NCBI GenBank assembly: GCA_947464135.1
Contig: CANHVK010000020.1
Coordinates: 1 to 33,912 of the forward strand
DNA length: 33,912 nt
Source of the DNA: Flavobacteriia bacterium
GTDB taxonomy: Bacteria; Bacteroidota; Bacteroidia; Flavobacteriales_D; Crocinitomicaceae
Direction: 5' to 3'
Shown one piece after another: positions 1 through 8,764 of this stretch. Made by a program: the position numbers and the translations under genes. The notes below the pieces were generated by a model, which worked only from the letters and a program-made list of their open reading frames with translations, did not search any database and had not been told where the DNA came from. Positions within the stretch are counted from its first letter, which is position 1. Each line of letters begins with the position of its first letter.

Positions 1-1762
1 ATACAATATATCCATTGTTTTTGGTCATTGTTTCATTAAGTGATTTTAATTTATCTTCTAATTTAATGCGTTGTTCTTCAAAATGTGCTTTAGTCTTTTG
101 AGCAATTTCCTGTGCTTCAATATGTTCTTTATTGAGTTTTTCTAAATATGTTTTTTCTCTTTGTAATTCACTTAAAAGCTTATCCATATTTACTTTTTGC
201 TCATTTACTTTCGTTTTGGCTTCTTCTATTAATTCTTGGGGAATGCCATTTATTTGAGCAACTTCAAATGTAAAAGAGCTCCCAGGTTGTCCAATTGAAA
301 ATTTATAAAGCGGTTCTAAAGTTTCTGTATTAAAAAGCATTGAACCATTAATGGCATTTTTTAATCTATCCGCTTTTAGTTTAATGCTTGCATAGTGTGT
401 AGTGATTACGCCAAAACATTTTTTATTGTAAAGATGTTCAAAGAAAACTTCTGCCAATGCTCCACCTAAATCAGGGTCCGAACCAGTTCCAAATTCATCT
501 AATAACAATAATGTTCTTCTGTTCGCAGTATCCAAAAAATATTTCATTCGTTTCAATCGGTATGAATATGTACTTAATTCATTTTCAATTGATTGATTGT
601 CTCCAATGTCACTTAGGATTTGTTGAAAGAAACTCATTTTACTATTCGGGTGTACCGGAATTAATAATCCAGCTTGAAGCATGAGTTGTAGTAAGCCAAT
701 GGTTTTTAGTGTAATACTTTTTCCTCCAGCATTTGGACCTGAAATTACTAACATACGAGAAAACTTATCCATCGCTAATGTTTGAGGCAAAGTAGGTTTT
801 TTTAATACTTGATTATTTTTCCAAAGAATCGGGTGAAAAGCATTAATTAATTCGATGGTTGGTTCATCTGAAATACTAGGTAAATCCGCTTTTAGGTCTA
901 AAGCTAATTTCGTTTTAGCATTGATAAAATCAAATGAAACTAATACTTCTTGATAGGCTTTGATAAGTTCAACATGATGGGCAATTTCAGCAGTTAAAAT
1001 TTTTAAAATGCGAAATATTTCTTTGCGTTCATCATCAATCAATAACTCTAACTCATTATTTAAAGGAACGTTAATTTGAGGTTCAATAAATGTTAAACTA
1101 CCTGTTTTAGAAGAACCTACGACTGAACCTTGTATTTTTCGTTTGTGAGAGGAAACTACTGTTAAAACTCTTCGCTCGTTGATAAATGCTTCTTTAGTTT
1201 CTCCTAATAATCCATCACGGATGAATCGACGCATTTCTTTCTCGAAATTGCGATTTATTTGATTTCGAAGAACGTTTATACTTTGTCTTATTTGGTATAG
1301 TTCAGGTGAAGCATTGTCCTTTATATTTCCTTTATTATCAAATACATTTTCGATTGCTTCGATAATTTCTTTCGTATAATAAACAGATTGAATGATTTCA
1401 ATCAATTTTGGATATTGTTCTTCTCGTTTATCAAAGAAATAGACTATCGCATTGACTAAATCGGAGGCTCTATATATTCGTACAAAACCATCTTGAGACA
1501 AAACGGCATCTTGAATCGGAAGTAATATTAACTCTTTCGTTAATTCTTCAAATTGCATTGCTGGAAATTGTTCACCAACCGTTCGAATAGTATGAAATTC
1601 TTTTAATTGTAGAAGCTCATTTTTTATTTGATTAAAATTGTTTCCCGGTTTAAGATTAGCTAATTTTTCTTTTGCGGTTTTACCCGAAGCAAAGTCTGTC
1701 AACCAATCTTGTATAATTGTGAATTCAAGATCTTTTAAAGTTTGTTCGTCAATAGTAGTCAT
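1..1762 (-). CDS. mutS2: MutS2-family ATPase, 3' end outside window
   Basis: Reading minus from ATG at 1762, the frame stays open to the window edge (about 587 codons). The product starts MTTIDEQTLKDLEF and has a MutS core. A Walker A GPNAGGKS lies near residue 341, followed by an ST.SYRLKRM segment, a Walker B LLLLDEFGTGSDP and the His-switch TTHYASIK. A charged coiled coil (QKTKAHFEEQRIKLEDKL) occupies the last visible part. There is no N-terminal mismatch-recognition domain, which separates MutS2 from MutS (a true mutS lies at 22082). MutS2 proteins act on recombination intermediates or on collided ribosomes, depending on species. A C-terminal Smr nuclease domain, if present, would lie beyond the left edge, so its presence cannot be judged. 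Family assignment is firm; the exact role is not. Confidence 0.93.
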   Translation of the reverse strand, partial: MTTIDEQTLKDLEFTIIQDWLTDFASGKTAKEKLANLKPGNNFNQIKNELLQLKEFHTIRTVGEQFPAMQFEELTKELILLPIQDAVLSQDGFVRIYRASDLVNAIVYFFDKREEQYPKLIEIIQSVYYTKEIIEAIENVFDNKGNIKDNASPELYQIRQSINVLRNQINRNFEKEMRRFIRDGLLGETKEAFINERRVLTVVSSHKRKIQGSVVGSSKTGSLTFIEPQINVPLNNELELLIDDERKEIFRILKILTAEIAHHVELIKAYQEVLVSFDFINAKTKLALDLKADLPSISDEPTIELINAFHPILWKNNQVLKKPTLPQTLAMDKFSRMLVISGPNAGGKSITLKTIGLLQLMLQAGLLIPVHPNSKMSFFQQILSDIGDNQSIENELSTYSYRLKRMKYFLDTANRRTLLLLDEFGTGSDPDLGGALAEVFFEHLYNKKCFGVITTHYASIKLKADRLKNAINGSMLFNTETLEPLYKFSIGQPGSSFTFEVAQINGIPQELIEEAKTKVNEQKVNMDKLLSELQREKTYLEKLNKEHIEAQEIAQKTKAHFEEQRIKLEDKLKSLNETMTKNNGYIV

Positions 1763-1895
1763 TGTATTGTAAAAGTAGAAAATATGATTTCAATAAAGTT
1801 TAATAATCAAACAAAAAATCAAAGGTATAGTTGTAATATTGGTTGAATTAATTTATTCGTTACCTTTATGATTGATAATTTCGAATGTGAAACCA

Positions 1896-2657
1896 ATGAA
1901 AATAATCTCTTTTAATGTTAACGGAATTCGTGCAATTGCACAGAAGAATTTCTTTGAAGATATGGAACACCATAATCCAGATATACTTTGTTTGCAGGAG
2001 ACTAAGGCAACAACAGAGCAGGTAAAGGATACTGTAAAAAGTCTTTTTGGTTATGAAGTGTATGCTAATGAGGCGTCAAGAAAGGGGTATTCAGGTACAG
2101 CAATTTTAACGAAACACACTCCAATTCGAGTGATGTATGATATGCAAATTGATGAACATGATCAAGAGGGAAGGGTTGTTTGTTTGGAATTTGAAAAATT
2201 TTATTTAGTAAATGTTTATACTCCTAATTCAGGGGGTGAACTTTTACGTTTAGGATATCGTCAAACTTGGGATGTTGCTTTTCTGAATTATATTAAAGAG
2301 ATGGAAAAAACAAAACCTGTAATCGTCTGTGGAGATTTAAATGTAGCTCATAAAGCGATAGATTTAGCGCGACCTAAGGAAAATTATAATAAAGCAGCTG
2401 GTTTTATGCAGGAAGAGATTGATGGGATGGATAATTACCATAAAGCAGGTATTGTAGATACTTTTAGATATTTAAATCCAGAACAAGTAAAGTATTCATG
2501 GTGGAGTTATAGGGGAGGCGCACGCGATAAAAATGTTGGCTGGCGGATTGATTATTTTTTAGCTTCAGAATCTTTATTACCAAATATTAAAGAATCGTTC
2601 ATTTTAAATGAAGTACACGGTTCAGATCACTGTCCTGTTGGAATAATTATAGAATAA
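1896..2657 (+). CDS. xth: Exodeoxyribonuclease III (AP endonuclease)
   Basis: A 253-residue exonuclease III-type EEP phosphatase-fold enzyme. It cleaves at abasic sites and degrades 3' ends during base excision repair in the cytoplasm. Family motifs appear in order: KIISFNVNGIRA at the N terminus, LCLQETK (metal-binding Glu), VNVYTPNSG, CGDLNVAHKAIDLARP (Asp/Asn active site), WRIDYFLAS and the terminal GSDHCPVGI with the catalytic Asp-His. I chose the ATG at 1896 because it gives the family-typical MKIISFNVNG start. A longer frame beginning at a TTG at 1872 adds eight non-conserved residues next to a promoter-like TACCTTTA (1861-1868). It stands alone between divergent mutS2 and a convergent hydrolase gene. 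Confidence 0.95.
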   Translation: MKIISFNVNGIRAIAQKNFFEDMEHHNPDILCLQETKATTEQVKDTVKSLFGYEVYANEASRKGYSGTAILTKHTPIRVMYDMQIDEHDQEGRVVCLEFEKFYLVNVYTPNSGGELLRLGYRQTWDVAFLNYIKEMEKTKPVIVCGDLNVAHKAIDLARPKENYNKAAGFMQEEIDGMDNYHKAGIVDTFRYLNPEQVKYSWWSYRGGARDKNVGWRIDYFLASESLLPNIKESFILNEVHGSDHCPVGIIIE

Positions 2658-2677
2658 GTTAAGAGTTACTATTAGTT

Positions 2678-3682
2678 TTAATTTATAGTAATTTTTCTTT
2701 CTAATGTGATTAGCTTACAAAAGTCAGAGATTTTTTGCTTAATAACGTATTCACCTCGATTTGAATATTTATGGGTTGGTTTTTCATCCATGGAAATTGT
2801 ATTATCTCCAAAATCCCACGTTTGAGAAAGATGATTTTTAGCATTAGAATAGACTTCGACAACATCATTCTTTTGAAGTACATCAAAACCAGGAACTAAA
2901 GATGGTTGTTTGGGGATGTATCTCCAACGCGCAAGGTTATTCAGTACTACTTTAGTTGCAGCCAACTCGATTACTTCTTTTTGAAAAGGATGTAACTCTA
3001 CAATAGCAGAATTTTTATAAGGTGTTTCTCCAAAAATTGTAGTGTAAAAGGTACAAGCAGATAGATATGAGCCAGTTAATATTGGGTGAAATCTGTCGTC
3101 ATTGTAAAGATTTATTTCAGGATTAAATTCTCTCACTTCCTTCCAAACCATTCCTACAGGACAAACCCCTACGTTTAGTTTGTCTGCAAATCGTAAATAT
3201 TGTCTTTCAATACGATATTGCATGGAGTCATATGAAGCGATAGCTTTCCATTTTTGATTTCCATTTTTATATCCCCAAGTCATGTAGAATAAAATTCTCG
3301 AACATTTAGAATAAGTTCGAATACTATCAACAATTTTTTTTGCAAATGGATAGGTTAGTGTGTCGACTTTTGAGTCTGGTTGTGCAAATTCATTGCTGTG
3401 TCCTTGTAATACAATGTAATCCCATTTCCTTGATTTAATTAAGTTATAGGTTCTTTCTCTATTAGAATGAAATTTTAAATCTTTACCACCGGTCACGGCA
3501 GTATCTGTATGTACAATTTTTCCTTTTGCAATAGCTATATCTTTGAACAAGCCAGGCATATTATTGTAGAAAGTGAAACTATTACCAATAAAAAGAACAG
3601 ATGTGGTGTCTTGAGCTAATACATAATTTAGAAAACTGTTTATTACAAAAACAGAGACGAAAAAAAATAATTTTAATTTCAT
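2678..3682 (-). CDS. Secreted SGNH/GDSL-type hydrolase with C-terminal PKD-like domain
   Basis: 334 residues. Residues 1-23 form a signal peptide (KLKLFFFVSVFVINSFLNYVLA). The mature part opens with VLFIGNSFTFYNNMP; Ser35 in GNS is the likely SGNH nucleophile, and DDRFHP (D196, H199) fits the catalytic Asp-x-x-His block. Residues of about 265-334 resemble a PKD/beta-sandwich repeat (WDFGDNTISMDEKPTHKYSNRG), common in secreted Bacteroidota enzymes. The substrate is unknown: SGNH enzymes hydrolyse esters of sugars or lipids, and nothing here decides which. No type IX secretion C-terminal signal is evident. The gene is divergent from the membrane thioredoxin gene at 3780, and a TAACTTTA -7-like box (3703-3710, minus) precedes it. 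Confidence 0.8.
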   Translation of the reverse strand: MKLKLFFFVSVFVINSFLNYVLAQDTTSVLFIGNSFTFYNNMPGLFKDIAIAKGKIVHTDTAVTGGKDLKFHSNRERTYNLIKSRKWDYIVLQGHSNEFAQPDSKVDTLTYPFAKKIVDSIRTYSKCSRILFYMTWGYKNGNQKWKAIASYDSMQYRIERQYLRFADKLNVGVCPVGMVWKEVREFNPEINLYNDDRFHPILTGSYLSACTFYTTIFGETPYKNSAIVELHPFQKEVIELAATKVVLNNLARWRYIPKQPSLVPGFDVLQKNDVVEVYSNAKNHLSQTWDFGDNTISMDEKPTHKYSNRGEYVIKQKISDFCKLITLERKITIN

Positions 3683-3702
3683 ACCATTAAATCTTATTAT
3701 TA

Positions 3703-3710
3703 TAAAGTTA
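3703..3710 (-). promoter_or_regulatory. Candidate -7 box (TAACTTTA) for the SGNH hydrolase gene
   Basis: The minus-strand TAACTTTA matches seven of eight positions of the Bacteroidota TAnnTTTG box and lies about 20 nt before the ATG at 3682. The same octamer stands upstream of the minus-strand genes starting at 17102, 21347 and 21946, which strengthens the call. No clear TTG -33 element accompanies it. Confidence 0.45.
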
Positions 3711-3779
3711 TTTAAATTCTATTAATTTTTATGTATTGGTAATACATTTAAATTTATTTTTGAATTAAATTTCGAGTGT

Positions 3780-4718
3780 ATGATAAATAATAAGAAACAA
3801 TTATTTCTAATTGTGTTCAATTTAATTGTAGGTATTGTTTTTCTGGCTTCTTCTATTTCAAAATTTTTGATAATTGAATCTTTTGAGTATGATATTGTTG
3901 ATTTAGATTTGATTAATTGGGCATTAGCTCCTTTTTTAGCTAGATTTATAATAGGCTTGGAGTTTTTTATCGGAATTATGTATTTTTTTAGTTTAGACTT
4001 TTTCAAAATTAGAAATCGTTTAACGATTATTACTTTAATTATTTTTTCTTTATTTCTAATTTTTCAAATTTATAAAGGTAATAATGGAGATTGTGGTTGT
4101 TTTGGTTCTTGGATATCAATGTCAGCTAAACAAGCGCTAATTAAGAATTTGGTATTAGTTTTTTTTGTTTTTATTTCTAAAAATTATTCGTTTTGGTATG
4201 GTTTGAAATCAAGGCAGTTAAATCTAGTACTCATTTTACTTTTTGCTATTAGCTTCTCTTTTCCCTTTTTAAATCAGCCTATCAAACTAAATTATTCTGA
4301 AGCATATTTAACATCATCTAAAGATTTTTTTAAATTACCTTTAGACACCCTTTATAATAACTTTGAAGGAAGAAAACCAATTGAAAATTTAGATAAAGGG
4401 AAGCATATTTTTGCTTTTCTGAGTTTAAAATGCCCACATTGTATTATGGCAGCTAAAAAAATTGGAATTATGAAAAGAAAAAATCCTAAGTTGCCTTATT
4501 TTTTAGTTTTAAATGGCGATGAATCAAAACTCAAAGAATTTAAAACAAAAACAAAAATCCAAAACATAGATTTTACATTTTTATATGGAGAACATTTTAT
4601 TTATTTAGCTGGAGTCAATCTTCCTGTAATCTACTTGATGAATAATGGAATAGTAGAAAATGTTTTAAATTATAGATTATTGAATCAAAACCAAATTGAG
4701 AGATGGTTGTATAAATAA
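3780..4718 (+). CDS. MauE/DoxX-like membrane protein fused to a thioredoxin-like domain
   Basis: 312 residues. The N-terminal half (residues about 8-165) has four to five hydrophobic helices and a conserved GDCGCFGSW segment (C105, C107) typical of the MauE/DoxX-related redox membrane family. The C-terminal half (about 195-312) looks like a periplasm-facing thioredoxin fold with a CPHC active-site pair at 218-221 in FAFLSLKCPHC. The arrangement suggests electron or disulfide transfer across the membrane to an exported thioredoxin domain; that is an inference from domain content. It is divergent from the secreted hydrolase and convergent with a small cysteine-containing lipoprotein gene, a possible but unproven partner. 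A rho-independent terminator follows immediately. Confidence 0.75.
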   Translation: MINNKKQLFLIVFNLIVGIVFLASSISKFLIIESFEYDIVDLDLINWALAPFLARFIIGLEFFIGIMYFFSLDFFKIRNRLTIITLIIFSLFLIFQIYKGNNGDCGCFGSWISMSAKQALIKNLVLVFFVFISKNYSFWYGLKSRQLNLVLILLFAISFSFPFLNQPIKLNYSEAYLTSSKDFFKLPLDTLYNNFEGRKPIENLDKGKHIFAFLSLKCPHCIMAAKKIGIMKRKNPKLPYFLVLNGDESKLKEFKTKTKIQNIDFTFLYGEHFIYLAGVNLPVIYLMNNGIVENVLNYRLLNQNQIERWLYK

Positions 4719-4719
4719 A

Positions 4720-4744
4720 AAAGTCGGGAGATTTTCCCGACTTT
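4720..4744. terminator. Bidirectional rho-independent terminator
   Basis: A 10-bp perfect stem (AAAGTCGGGA with TCCCGACTTT) encloses a 5-nt loop, with A/T tracts on both sides. It sits between the convergent genes ending at 4718 (+) and 4768 (-) and can serve both. Confidence 0.85.
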
Positions 4745-4767
4745 GTAGTAATTTAAGAAAAATTTAA

Positions 4768-4989
4768 TTATTTTTTCTCAATTTCACATTCAGTAGAAGT
4801 GATAGTAGTTCCGTTAACATAATCTCTTGAAACACAACCTTGATCTTTCATCCATGCTTTAGTAACTCCTTTGTAAATCGGACCATCTTGCTCTTTAACA
4901 CCTTTTTCTGTACAAACACATGCATAGTCACCTGTGCAAGATGTTAAAAATAAACCTGCTCCGAAAAATAAAATAGCTAATTTTTTCAT
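4768..4989 (-). CDS. Small cysteine-containing lipoprotein, unknown function
   Basis: 73 residues. It has a clear lipoprotein signal peptide: MKK, a hydrophobic stretch LAILFFGAGLF and the lipobox LTSC with Cys18 as lipidation site. The mature part (about 55 residues) carries four further cysteines (the YACVC pair, QGC and TEC), suggesting disulfides in the periplasm or on the surface. I recognise no named family. It converges on the membrane thioredoxin gene at 3780-4718 across a shared terminator. It is short, but the signal peptide, lipobox and isolated position support a real gene. Confidence 0.75.
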   Translation of the reverse strand: MKKLAILFFGAGLFLTSCTGDYACVCTEKGVKEQDGPIYKGVTKAWMKDQGCVSRDYVNGTTITSTECEIEKK

Positions 4990-5197
4990 AAAAAATATTT
5001 TTTAAAAATTTCAGCGAATTTAATAATAAATATTTTTTAAGGTTGTTTTTTTTAAAAAAATATTAGTAGAAAAACGAGTTTTGATTTCAAATCAGATATT
5101 GTAATGTATTATTTTTTAGGGTTTATCTAGTCGCGCTTTACAAGAATAATTTGAGTCAACGAAATGTTAATTATAGAAAGTTAAACCTTAATTTTTC

Positions 5198-5205
5198 TAT
5201 ATTTG
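5198..5205 (+). promoter_or_regulatory. Candidate -7 box (TATATTTG)
   Basis: An exact TAnnTTTG match 24 nt before the ATG at 5230. No TTG lies 19-21 nt upstream, so only the -7 element is supported. The remainder of the 4990-5229 gap is A+T-rich with no other recognisable feature. Confidence 0.5.
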
Positions 5206-5229
5206 TTTTTAAATTTTATTTAAAATTCT

Positions 5230-6003
5230 ATGTCAGAAGCAATAAATCAAGGAGATGTTTCCTTTGAAATAAATGAATTGGGTGTAGGAACAATTACCTT
5301 CGGTCATCCTTTAAGTAATTCCTTGCCTGGGAGAGTATTACAAAAATTAGCGGATACGATTACCGAATTAGGAAAAAATGATGGGGTGAAAGTGATTGTA
5401 TTAAAATCAGAAGGAGAGAAGTCGTTTTGTGCAGGTGCTAGTTTTGATGAATTAATTTCAATCAAAGATTTAGAGACAGGTAAAAAGTTTTTTTCAGGAT
5501 TTGCTAATGTAATTAATGCTGCTCGCAAATGTCCAAAATTCATCATTGGTAGAGTACAAGGTAAAGCTGTTGGTGGTGGAGTAGGATTGGCTTCAGCTGT
5601 AGATTATTGCTATGCTACCAAATTTGCAGATGTTAAATTATCTGAATTAGCAGTTGGAATTGGTCCTTTTGTAGTTGGTCCAGCTGTAGAACGTAAAATT
5701 GGGCTGTCGGCAATGAGTCAACTTGCAATTAATGCTACAGAATGGCGTTCCGCTGATTGGGCTTACAAAAGAGGATTATATGCTGCTATTTTTGATTCAA
5801 TTGAAGAAATGGATAAAGAAATCAATTTATTGGCAATTCGTTTGGCAAAATCAAATCCAGAAGCTATGAGTATGTTAAAACAAGTATTTTGGCAAGGTAC
5901 AGAGCATTGGGACAAGCTTTTAATGGAACGAGCTGGTATGAGTGGAACCTTGGTGCTTTCGGATTTTACTATTAATGCTATAAATTCATTTAAGAAAGGA
6001 TAA
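5230..6003 (+). CDS. Enoyl-CoA hydratase/isomerase (crotonase) family protein
   Basis: 257 residues, normal length for the crotonase superfamily, cytoplasmic. The two oxyanion-hole segments are visible: SFCAGASFDEL (about residues 65-75) and GKAVGGGVGLASAVDYC (about 110-126). They are followed by ADVKLSELAVGIGPFVVGPAVERKIG, where the family's catalytic acid region lies. The substrate is a CoA thioester; which one cannot be read from sequence. Candidates are short-chain enoyl-CoA or methylglutaconyl-CoA hydration in branched-chain amino acid breakdown. It is monocistronic, and the next gene (rplM) has its own promoter. Confidence 0.88.
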   Translation: MSEAINQGDVSFEINELGVGTITFGHPLSNSLPGRVLQKLADTITELGKNDGVKVIVLKSEGEKSFCAGASFDELISIKDLETGKKFFSGFANVINAARKCPKFIIGRVQGKAVGGGVGLASAVDYCYATKFADVKLSELAVGIGPFVVGPAVERKIGLSAMSQLAINATEWRSADWAYKRGLYAAIFDSIEEMDKEINLLAIRLAKSNPEAMSMLKQVFWQGTEHWDKLLMERAGMSGTLVLSDFTINAINSFKKG

Positions 6004-6114
6004 TTTCATTAACTTTAAGATTAGCTAAATAGTTTTTAAGCTATAAAAAATTTTCGAGTTTTTTATTTGTAATACACAGATTTAATAGAAAAACACATTT
6101 TATTCAAAAATCAG

Positions 6115-6145
6115 TTGTTAATAAAAACTATAAGTTATATCTTTG
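6115..6145 (+). promoter_or_regulatory. Bacteroidota-type promoter of the rplM-rpsI genes
   Basis: TTG (6115-6117), a 20-nt spacer and TATCTTTG (6138-6145) match the -33/-7 consensus of the phylum. Transcription would start near 6152, leaving a 5' leader of roughly 40 nt before the GTG at 6192. Confidence 0.75.
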
Positions 6146-6191
6146 TCTTCCCATTTTTTGGGGAATTGTCTTATTTTAATTAATAATTATT

Positions 6192-6647
6192 GTGGATACA
6201 TTAAGTTACAAAACCGTTTCTGCTAATAAACAGACTTCTGGAAAGAAGTGGTTATTAGTTGATGCTGAAGGCCAAACAGTAGGTCGTTTAGCAAGTAAGG
6301 TGGCGAAGTTGATTCGTGGAAAACACAAACCAAGCTTCACACCTCATGCAGACTGCGGAGATAACGTGATCGTTATCAATGCAGAAAAAGTATCTTTTTC
6401 AGGTACTAAATTACTAGATAAAGAGTATGTTCGTTACACTGGTTACCCAGGTGGACAACGTTCATTAAGCGCAGAAGTTATGTTACAAAAACATCCTGAG
6501 CGTTTAATCGAGAAAGCTGTTAAAGGGATGTTACCTAAAAATAAATTAGGACGTCAACTTTTCGGAAACTTGAAAGTGTACGTTGGTGGTGAGCATAAGC
6601 AAGAAGCTCAAAAACCAGAAGTTATTAATCTTGATACATTCAAATAG
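6192..6647 (+). CDS. rplM: 50S ribosomal protein L13 (uL13)
   Basis: 151 residues, the family's usual length in this phylum. Begins [13 protein letters not shown], the conserved Bacteroidota N terminus, which fixes the start as a GTG codon at 6192. Characteristic segments include [45 protein letters not shown] and the [16 protein letters not shown] block. It binds 23S rRNA early in large-subunit assembly. It is co-transcribed with rpsI five bases downstream, the near-universal L13-S9 pair. Confidence 0.98.
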   Translation: MDTLSYKTVSANKQTSGKKWLLVDAEGQTVGRLASKVAKLIRGKHKPSFTPHADCGDNVIVINAEKVSFSGTKLLDKEYVRYTGYPGGQRSLSAEVMLQKHPERLIEKAVKGMLPKNKLGRQLFGNLKVYVGGEHKQEAQKPEVINLDTFK

Positions 6648-6652
6648 TCAGT

Positions 6653-7039
6653 ATGGAAATCATTAATACACTAGGAAGAAGAAAAACTTCTGTTGCTCGT
6701 GTTTACCTTACTAAAGGTACAGGTAAAGTAACTGTAAATAAAAAAGATGTTAAGGAGTTTTTTCCTCTAGCATTATTACAAGCTAAAATTCAACAGCCAT
6801 TCGAATTAACTGAAACAAAAGATCAATATGATGTTACAGTTAATGTACAAGGTGGTGGAGTAAATGGACAAGCAGAAGCTATCCGTTTAGGAATATCTAG
6901 AGCTTTGGTTAAAGTTTCTGAAGACTTTAAACCAGTTTTAAAGGCAGATGGTTTAATGACACGTGACCCAAGAATGGTTGAACGTAAAAAACCAGGACAA
7001 CCTAAAGCACGTAAGAAATTCCAGTTCTCTAAACGTTAA
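6653..7039 (+). CDS. rpsI: 30S ribosomal protein S9 (uS9)
   Basis: 128 residues. Opens with [19 protein letters not shown] and ends [11 protein letters not shown], the C-terminal tail whose final SKR contacts the P-site t[22 protein letters not shown] is the usual core motif. It lies 5 nt after rplM and 105 nt before rpsB, and no hairpin-plus-T-run terminator separates it from rpsB, so read-through into rpsB-tsf is possible. Confidence 0.98.
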   Translation: MEIINTLGRRKTSVARVYLTKGTGKVTVNKKDVKEFFPLALLQAKIQQPFELTETKDQYDVTVNVQGGGVNGQAEAIRLGISRALVKVSEDFKPVLKADGLMTRDPRMVERKKPGQPKARKKFQFSKR

Positions 7040-7057
7040 TATTCAATTTTGGCGGTG

Positions 7058-7115
7058 TTTAGTATCCAAGTTTTTGAGTAAATGCTTCAAAGCCCCTCAT
7101 TCACTGATTACTAAA
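7058..7115 (+). ncRNA. Possible structured mRNA leader upstream of rpsB
   Basis: The 105-nt rpsI-rpsB gap can fold. TTTAGTA (7058-7064) pairs with TACTAAA (7109-7115). Inside it, either TTTTGAG (7072-7078) pairs with TTCAAAG (7086-7092, ends as wobble), or AGTAAATG (7077-7084) pairs with CATTCACT (7098-7105, one mismatch). The two inner stems are mutually exclusive, as in autoregulated ribosomal-protein leaders. S2 autoregulation is known in other bacteria. This particular structure is my reading of one sequence, without covariation support. Confidence 0.3.
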
Positions 7116-7144
7116 GGAACGTAAACAATTTAAAAATATTTAAG

Positions 7145-7894
7145 ATGTCAAAAGTAACTTTTCAAGAATTATTAGACGCTGGTGTACACTTTGGGCACCA
7201 AAAAAGAAAGTGGAATCCGGCAATGGCGCCATATATCTTTGATGAGAAAAAAGGTATCCACATTATAGACCTTAATAAGACAATCGCTCATCTAGATCAG
7301 GCGTGCGCTGCGATGACACAAATTGCTAAGTCTGGTAAAAAAGTATTATTCGTTGCAACTAAAAAACAAGCGAAAGAAATCGTTGCAGAAAGAGTAAAAA
7401 CAATTAACATGCCTTTCGTTACTGAGCGTTGGTCAGGTGGTATGTTAACTAACTTCCAAACAACTCGTAAGTCTATCCGTAAAATGACTTCTATCGATAA
7501 AATGAAGTCAGATGGATCATGGGATACACTTTCTAAAAGAGAGAAATTATTCAAAACTCGTCAACGTGAGAAATTAGAAAAGAACTTTGGTTCTATTGCT
7601 GATATGACTCGTCAGCCAGCTGCTATTTTCCTTGTAGACATTTTGAAAGAGCACATCGCTTTAAACGAGGCTAAAAGATTAGGTATTCCTGTATTTGCAA
7701 TGGTTGATACTAATACTAACCCTAAGTTAGTTGATTTCCCAATCCCTGCAAATGATGATGCTACTAAATCTATTTCTGTTATTTTAGATGCTATTTGTGA
7801 TTCTATCCGCACAGGATTGGAAGATCGTAAAAATGCAAAAGATAAAGCAGACAAAGGTGAAGCTGTTGAAGCTAGCACTGAAGAAACAAAATAA
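7145..7894 (+). CDS. rpsB: 30S ribosomal protein S2 (uS2)
   Basis: 249 residues. Starts MSKVTFQELLDAGVHFGHQKRKWNPAMAPYIF and contains the family signatures FVATKKQAKEIV, FVTERWSGGMLTNF and RLGIPVFAMVDTNTNP. The C terminus is a charged acidic tail (DRKNAKDKADKGEAVEASTEE). It assembles late into the small subunit and anchors bS1 and the platform region. It is followed 18 nt downstream by tsf, the standard S2-EF-Ts pair. Any translational feedback would act through the upstream leader region. Confidence 0.98.
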   Translation: MSKVTFQELLDAGVHFGHQKRKWNPAMAPYIFDEKKGIHIIDLNKTIAHLDQACAAMTQIAKSGKKVLFVATKKQAKEIVAERVKTINMPFVTERWSGGMLTNFQTTRKSIRKMTSIDKMKSDGSWDTLSKREKLFKTRQREKLEKNFGSIADMTRQPAAIFLVDILKEHIALNEAKRLGIPVFAMVDTNTNPKLVDFPIPANDDATKSISVILDAICDSIRTGLEDRKNAKDKADKGEAVEASTEETK

Positions 7895-7912
7895 TTATAA
7901 TAAGATAGAACA

Positions 7913-8743
7913 ATGGCAATTACTGCATCAGATGTAAATAAATTACGCCAGCAAACAGGTGCTGGTATGATGGACTGCAAAAACGCTTTAGTTGAGGCTA
8001 ATGGTGATTTTGATACAGCTATCGATATTCTTCGTAAAAAAGGTCAAAAAATTGCTGCTAAACGTGGTGATAATGAGGCTAAAGAAGGTTTAGTTTTAGC
8101 GCAAGTTTCAGAAGCAGGTAACGAAGGTGTTATCTTAACTTTAAACTGTGAAACTGACTTCGTAGCTATCAACGAGTCTTTCCGTGCTTTTGTTCAATCA
8201 ATTGTTGATGTAGCATTGAAAAGCTTACCAAATTCAATTGAAGAATTAAAAGCTTTAAAATACGATGATAAATTAACAGTTGAAGAAAAAATCACTGAGC
8301 AAATTGGTGTAATAGGTGAGAAATTAGATCTTTCTAAATTCGCGCGTATTTCTGCTGCTCGAGTGGCTGCTTATAACCACCCAGGAAACCAATTAGCAAC
8401 GTTAGTAGGTTTAACTTCTGGTACAGATGTAGCTGAGGAAGCTGGTAAGCAAGTTGCTATGCAAATTGCTGCTATGAATCCAATCGCATTAAACAAAGAA
8501 GGTGTAGATCAAGATACTATCAGCCGTGAAATCGAAATTGGTAAAGAATTGGCTATCCAAGAAGGAAAACCTGCTGAAATGGCTGAGAAAATTGCTCAAG
8601 GTCGTTTGAACAAATTCTTCCAAGAAAATACATTGTTGAGTCAACCTTTTGTTCGTGATAACAAATTATCTGTAGAACAATTCTTAGATTCAACTGAAAA
8701 AGGATTAACAGTTTCTTCTTTCTTACGTTTCGCTACTAAATAA
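7913..8743 (+). CDS. tsf: Translation elongation factor Ts
   Basis: 276 residues. Begins with a UBA-like N-terminal domain, ITASDVNKLRQQTGAGMMDCKNAL, the EF-Ts signature. It continues with the TDFVAINESF core motif, where TDFV contacts EF-Tu and ejects its Mg2+. EF-Ts recycles EF-Tu-GDP to EF-Tu-GTP. Length and domain order are normal for Bacteroidota EF-Ts. It is co-transcribed with rpsB, and a strong terminator at 8765 closes the unit. Confidence 0.98.
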   Translation: MAITASDVNKLRQQTGAGMMDCKNALVEANGDFDTAIDILRKKGQKIAAKRGDNEAKEGLVLAQVSEAGNEGVILTLNCETDFVAINESFRAFVQSIVDVALKSLPNSIEELKALKYDDKLTVEEKITEQIGVIGEKLDLSKFARISAARVAAYNHPGNQLATLVGLTSGTDVAEEAGKQVAMQIAAMNPIALNKEGVDQDTISREIEIGKELAIQEGKPAEMAEKIAQGRLNKFFQENTLLSQPFVRDNKLSVEQFLDSTEKGLTVSSFLRFATK

Positions 8744-8764
8744 GAAAACTTAAAAATCATATTT

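Noticed and set aside
457-684. 75-codon plus-strand frame
   Set aside because: It lies antisense to the Walker region of the MutS2 gene, which has clear family motifs.
3722-4006. 94-codon minus-strand frame
   Set aside because: Antisense to the start of the membrane thioredoxin gene; Lys/Ile-rich noise.
5304-5546. 80-codon minus-strand frame
   Set aside because: Antisense to the crotonase gene, with no independent signal.
7297-7980. Two minus-strand frames opposite rpsB and tsf
   Set aside because: Shadows of highly conserved ribosomal and translation-factor genes.
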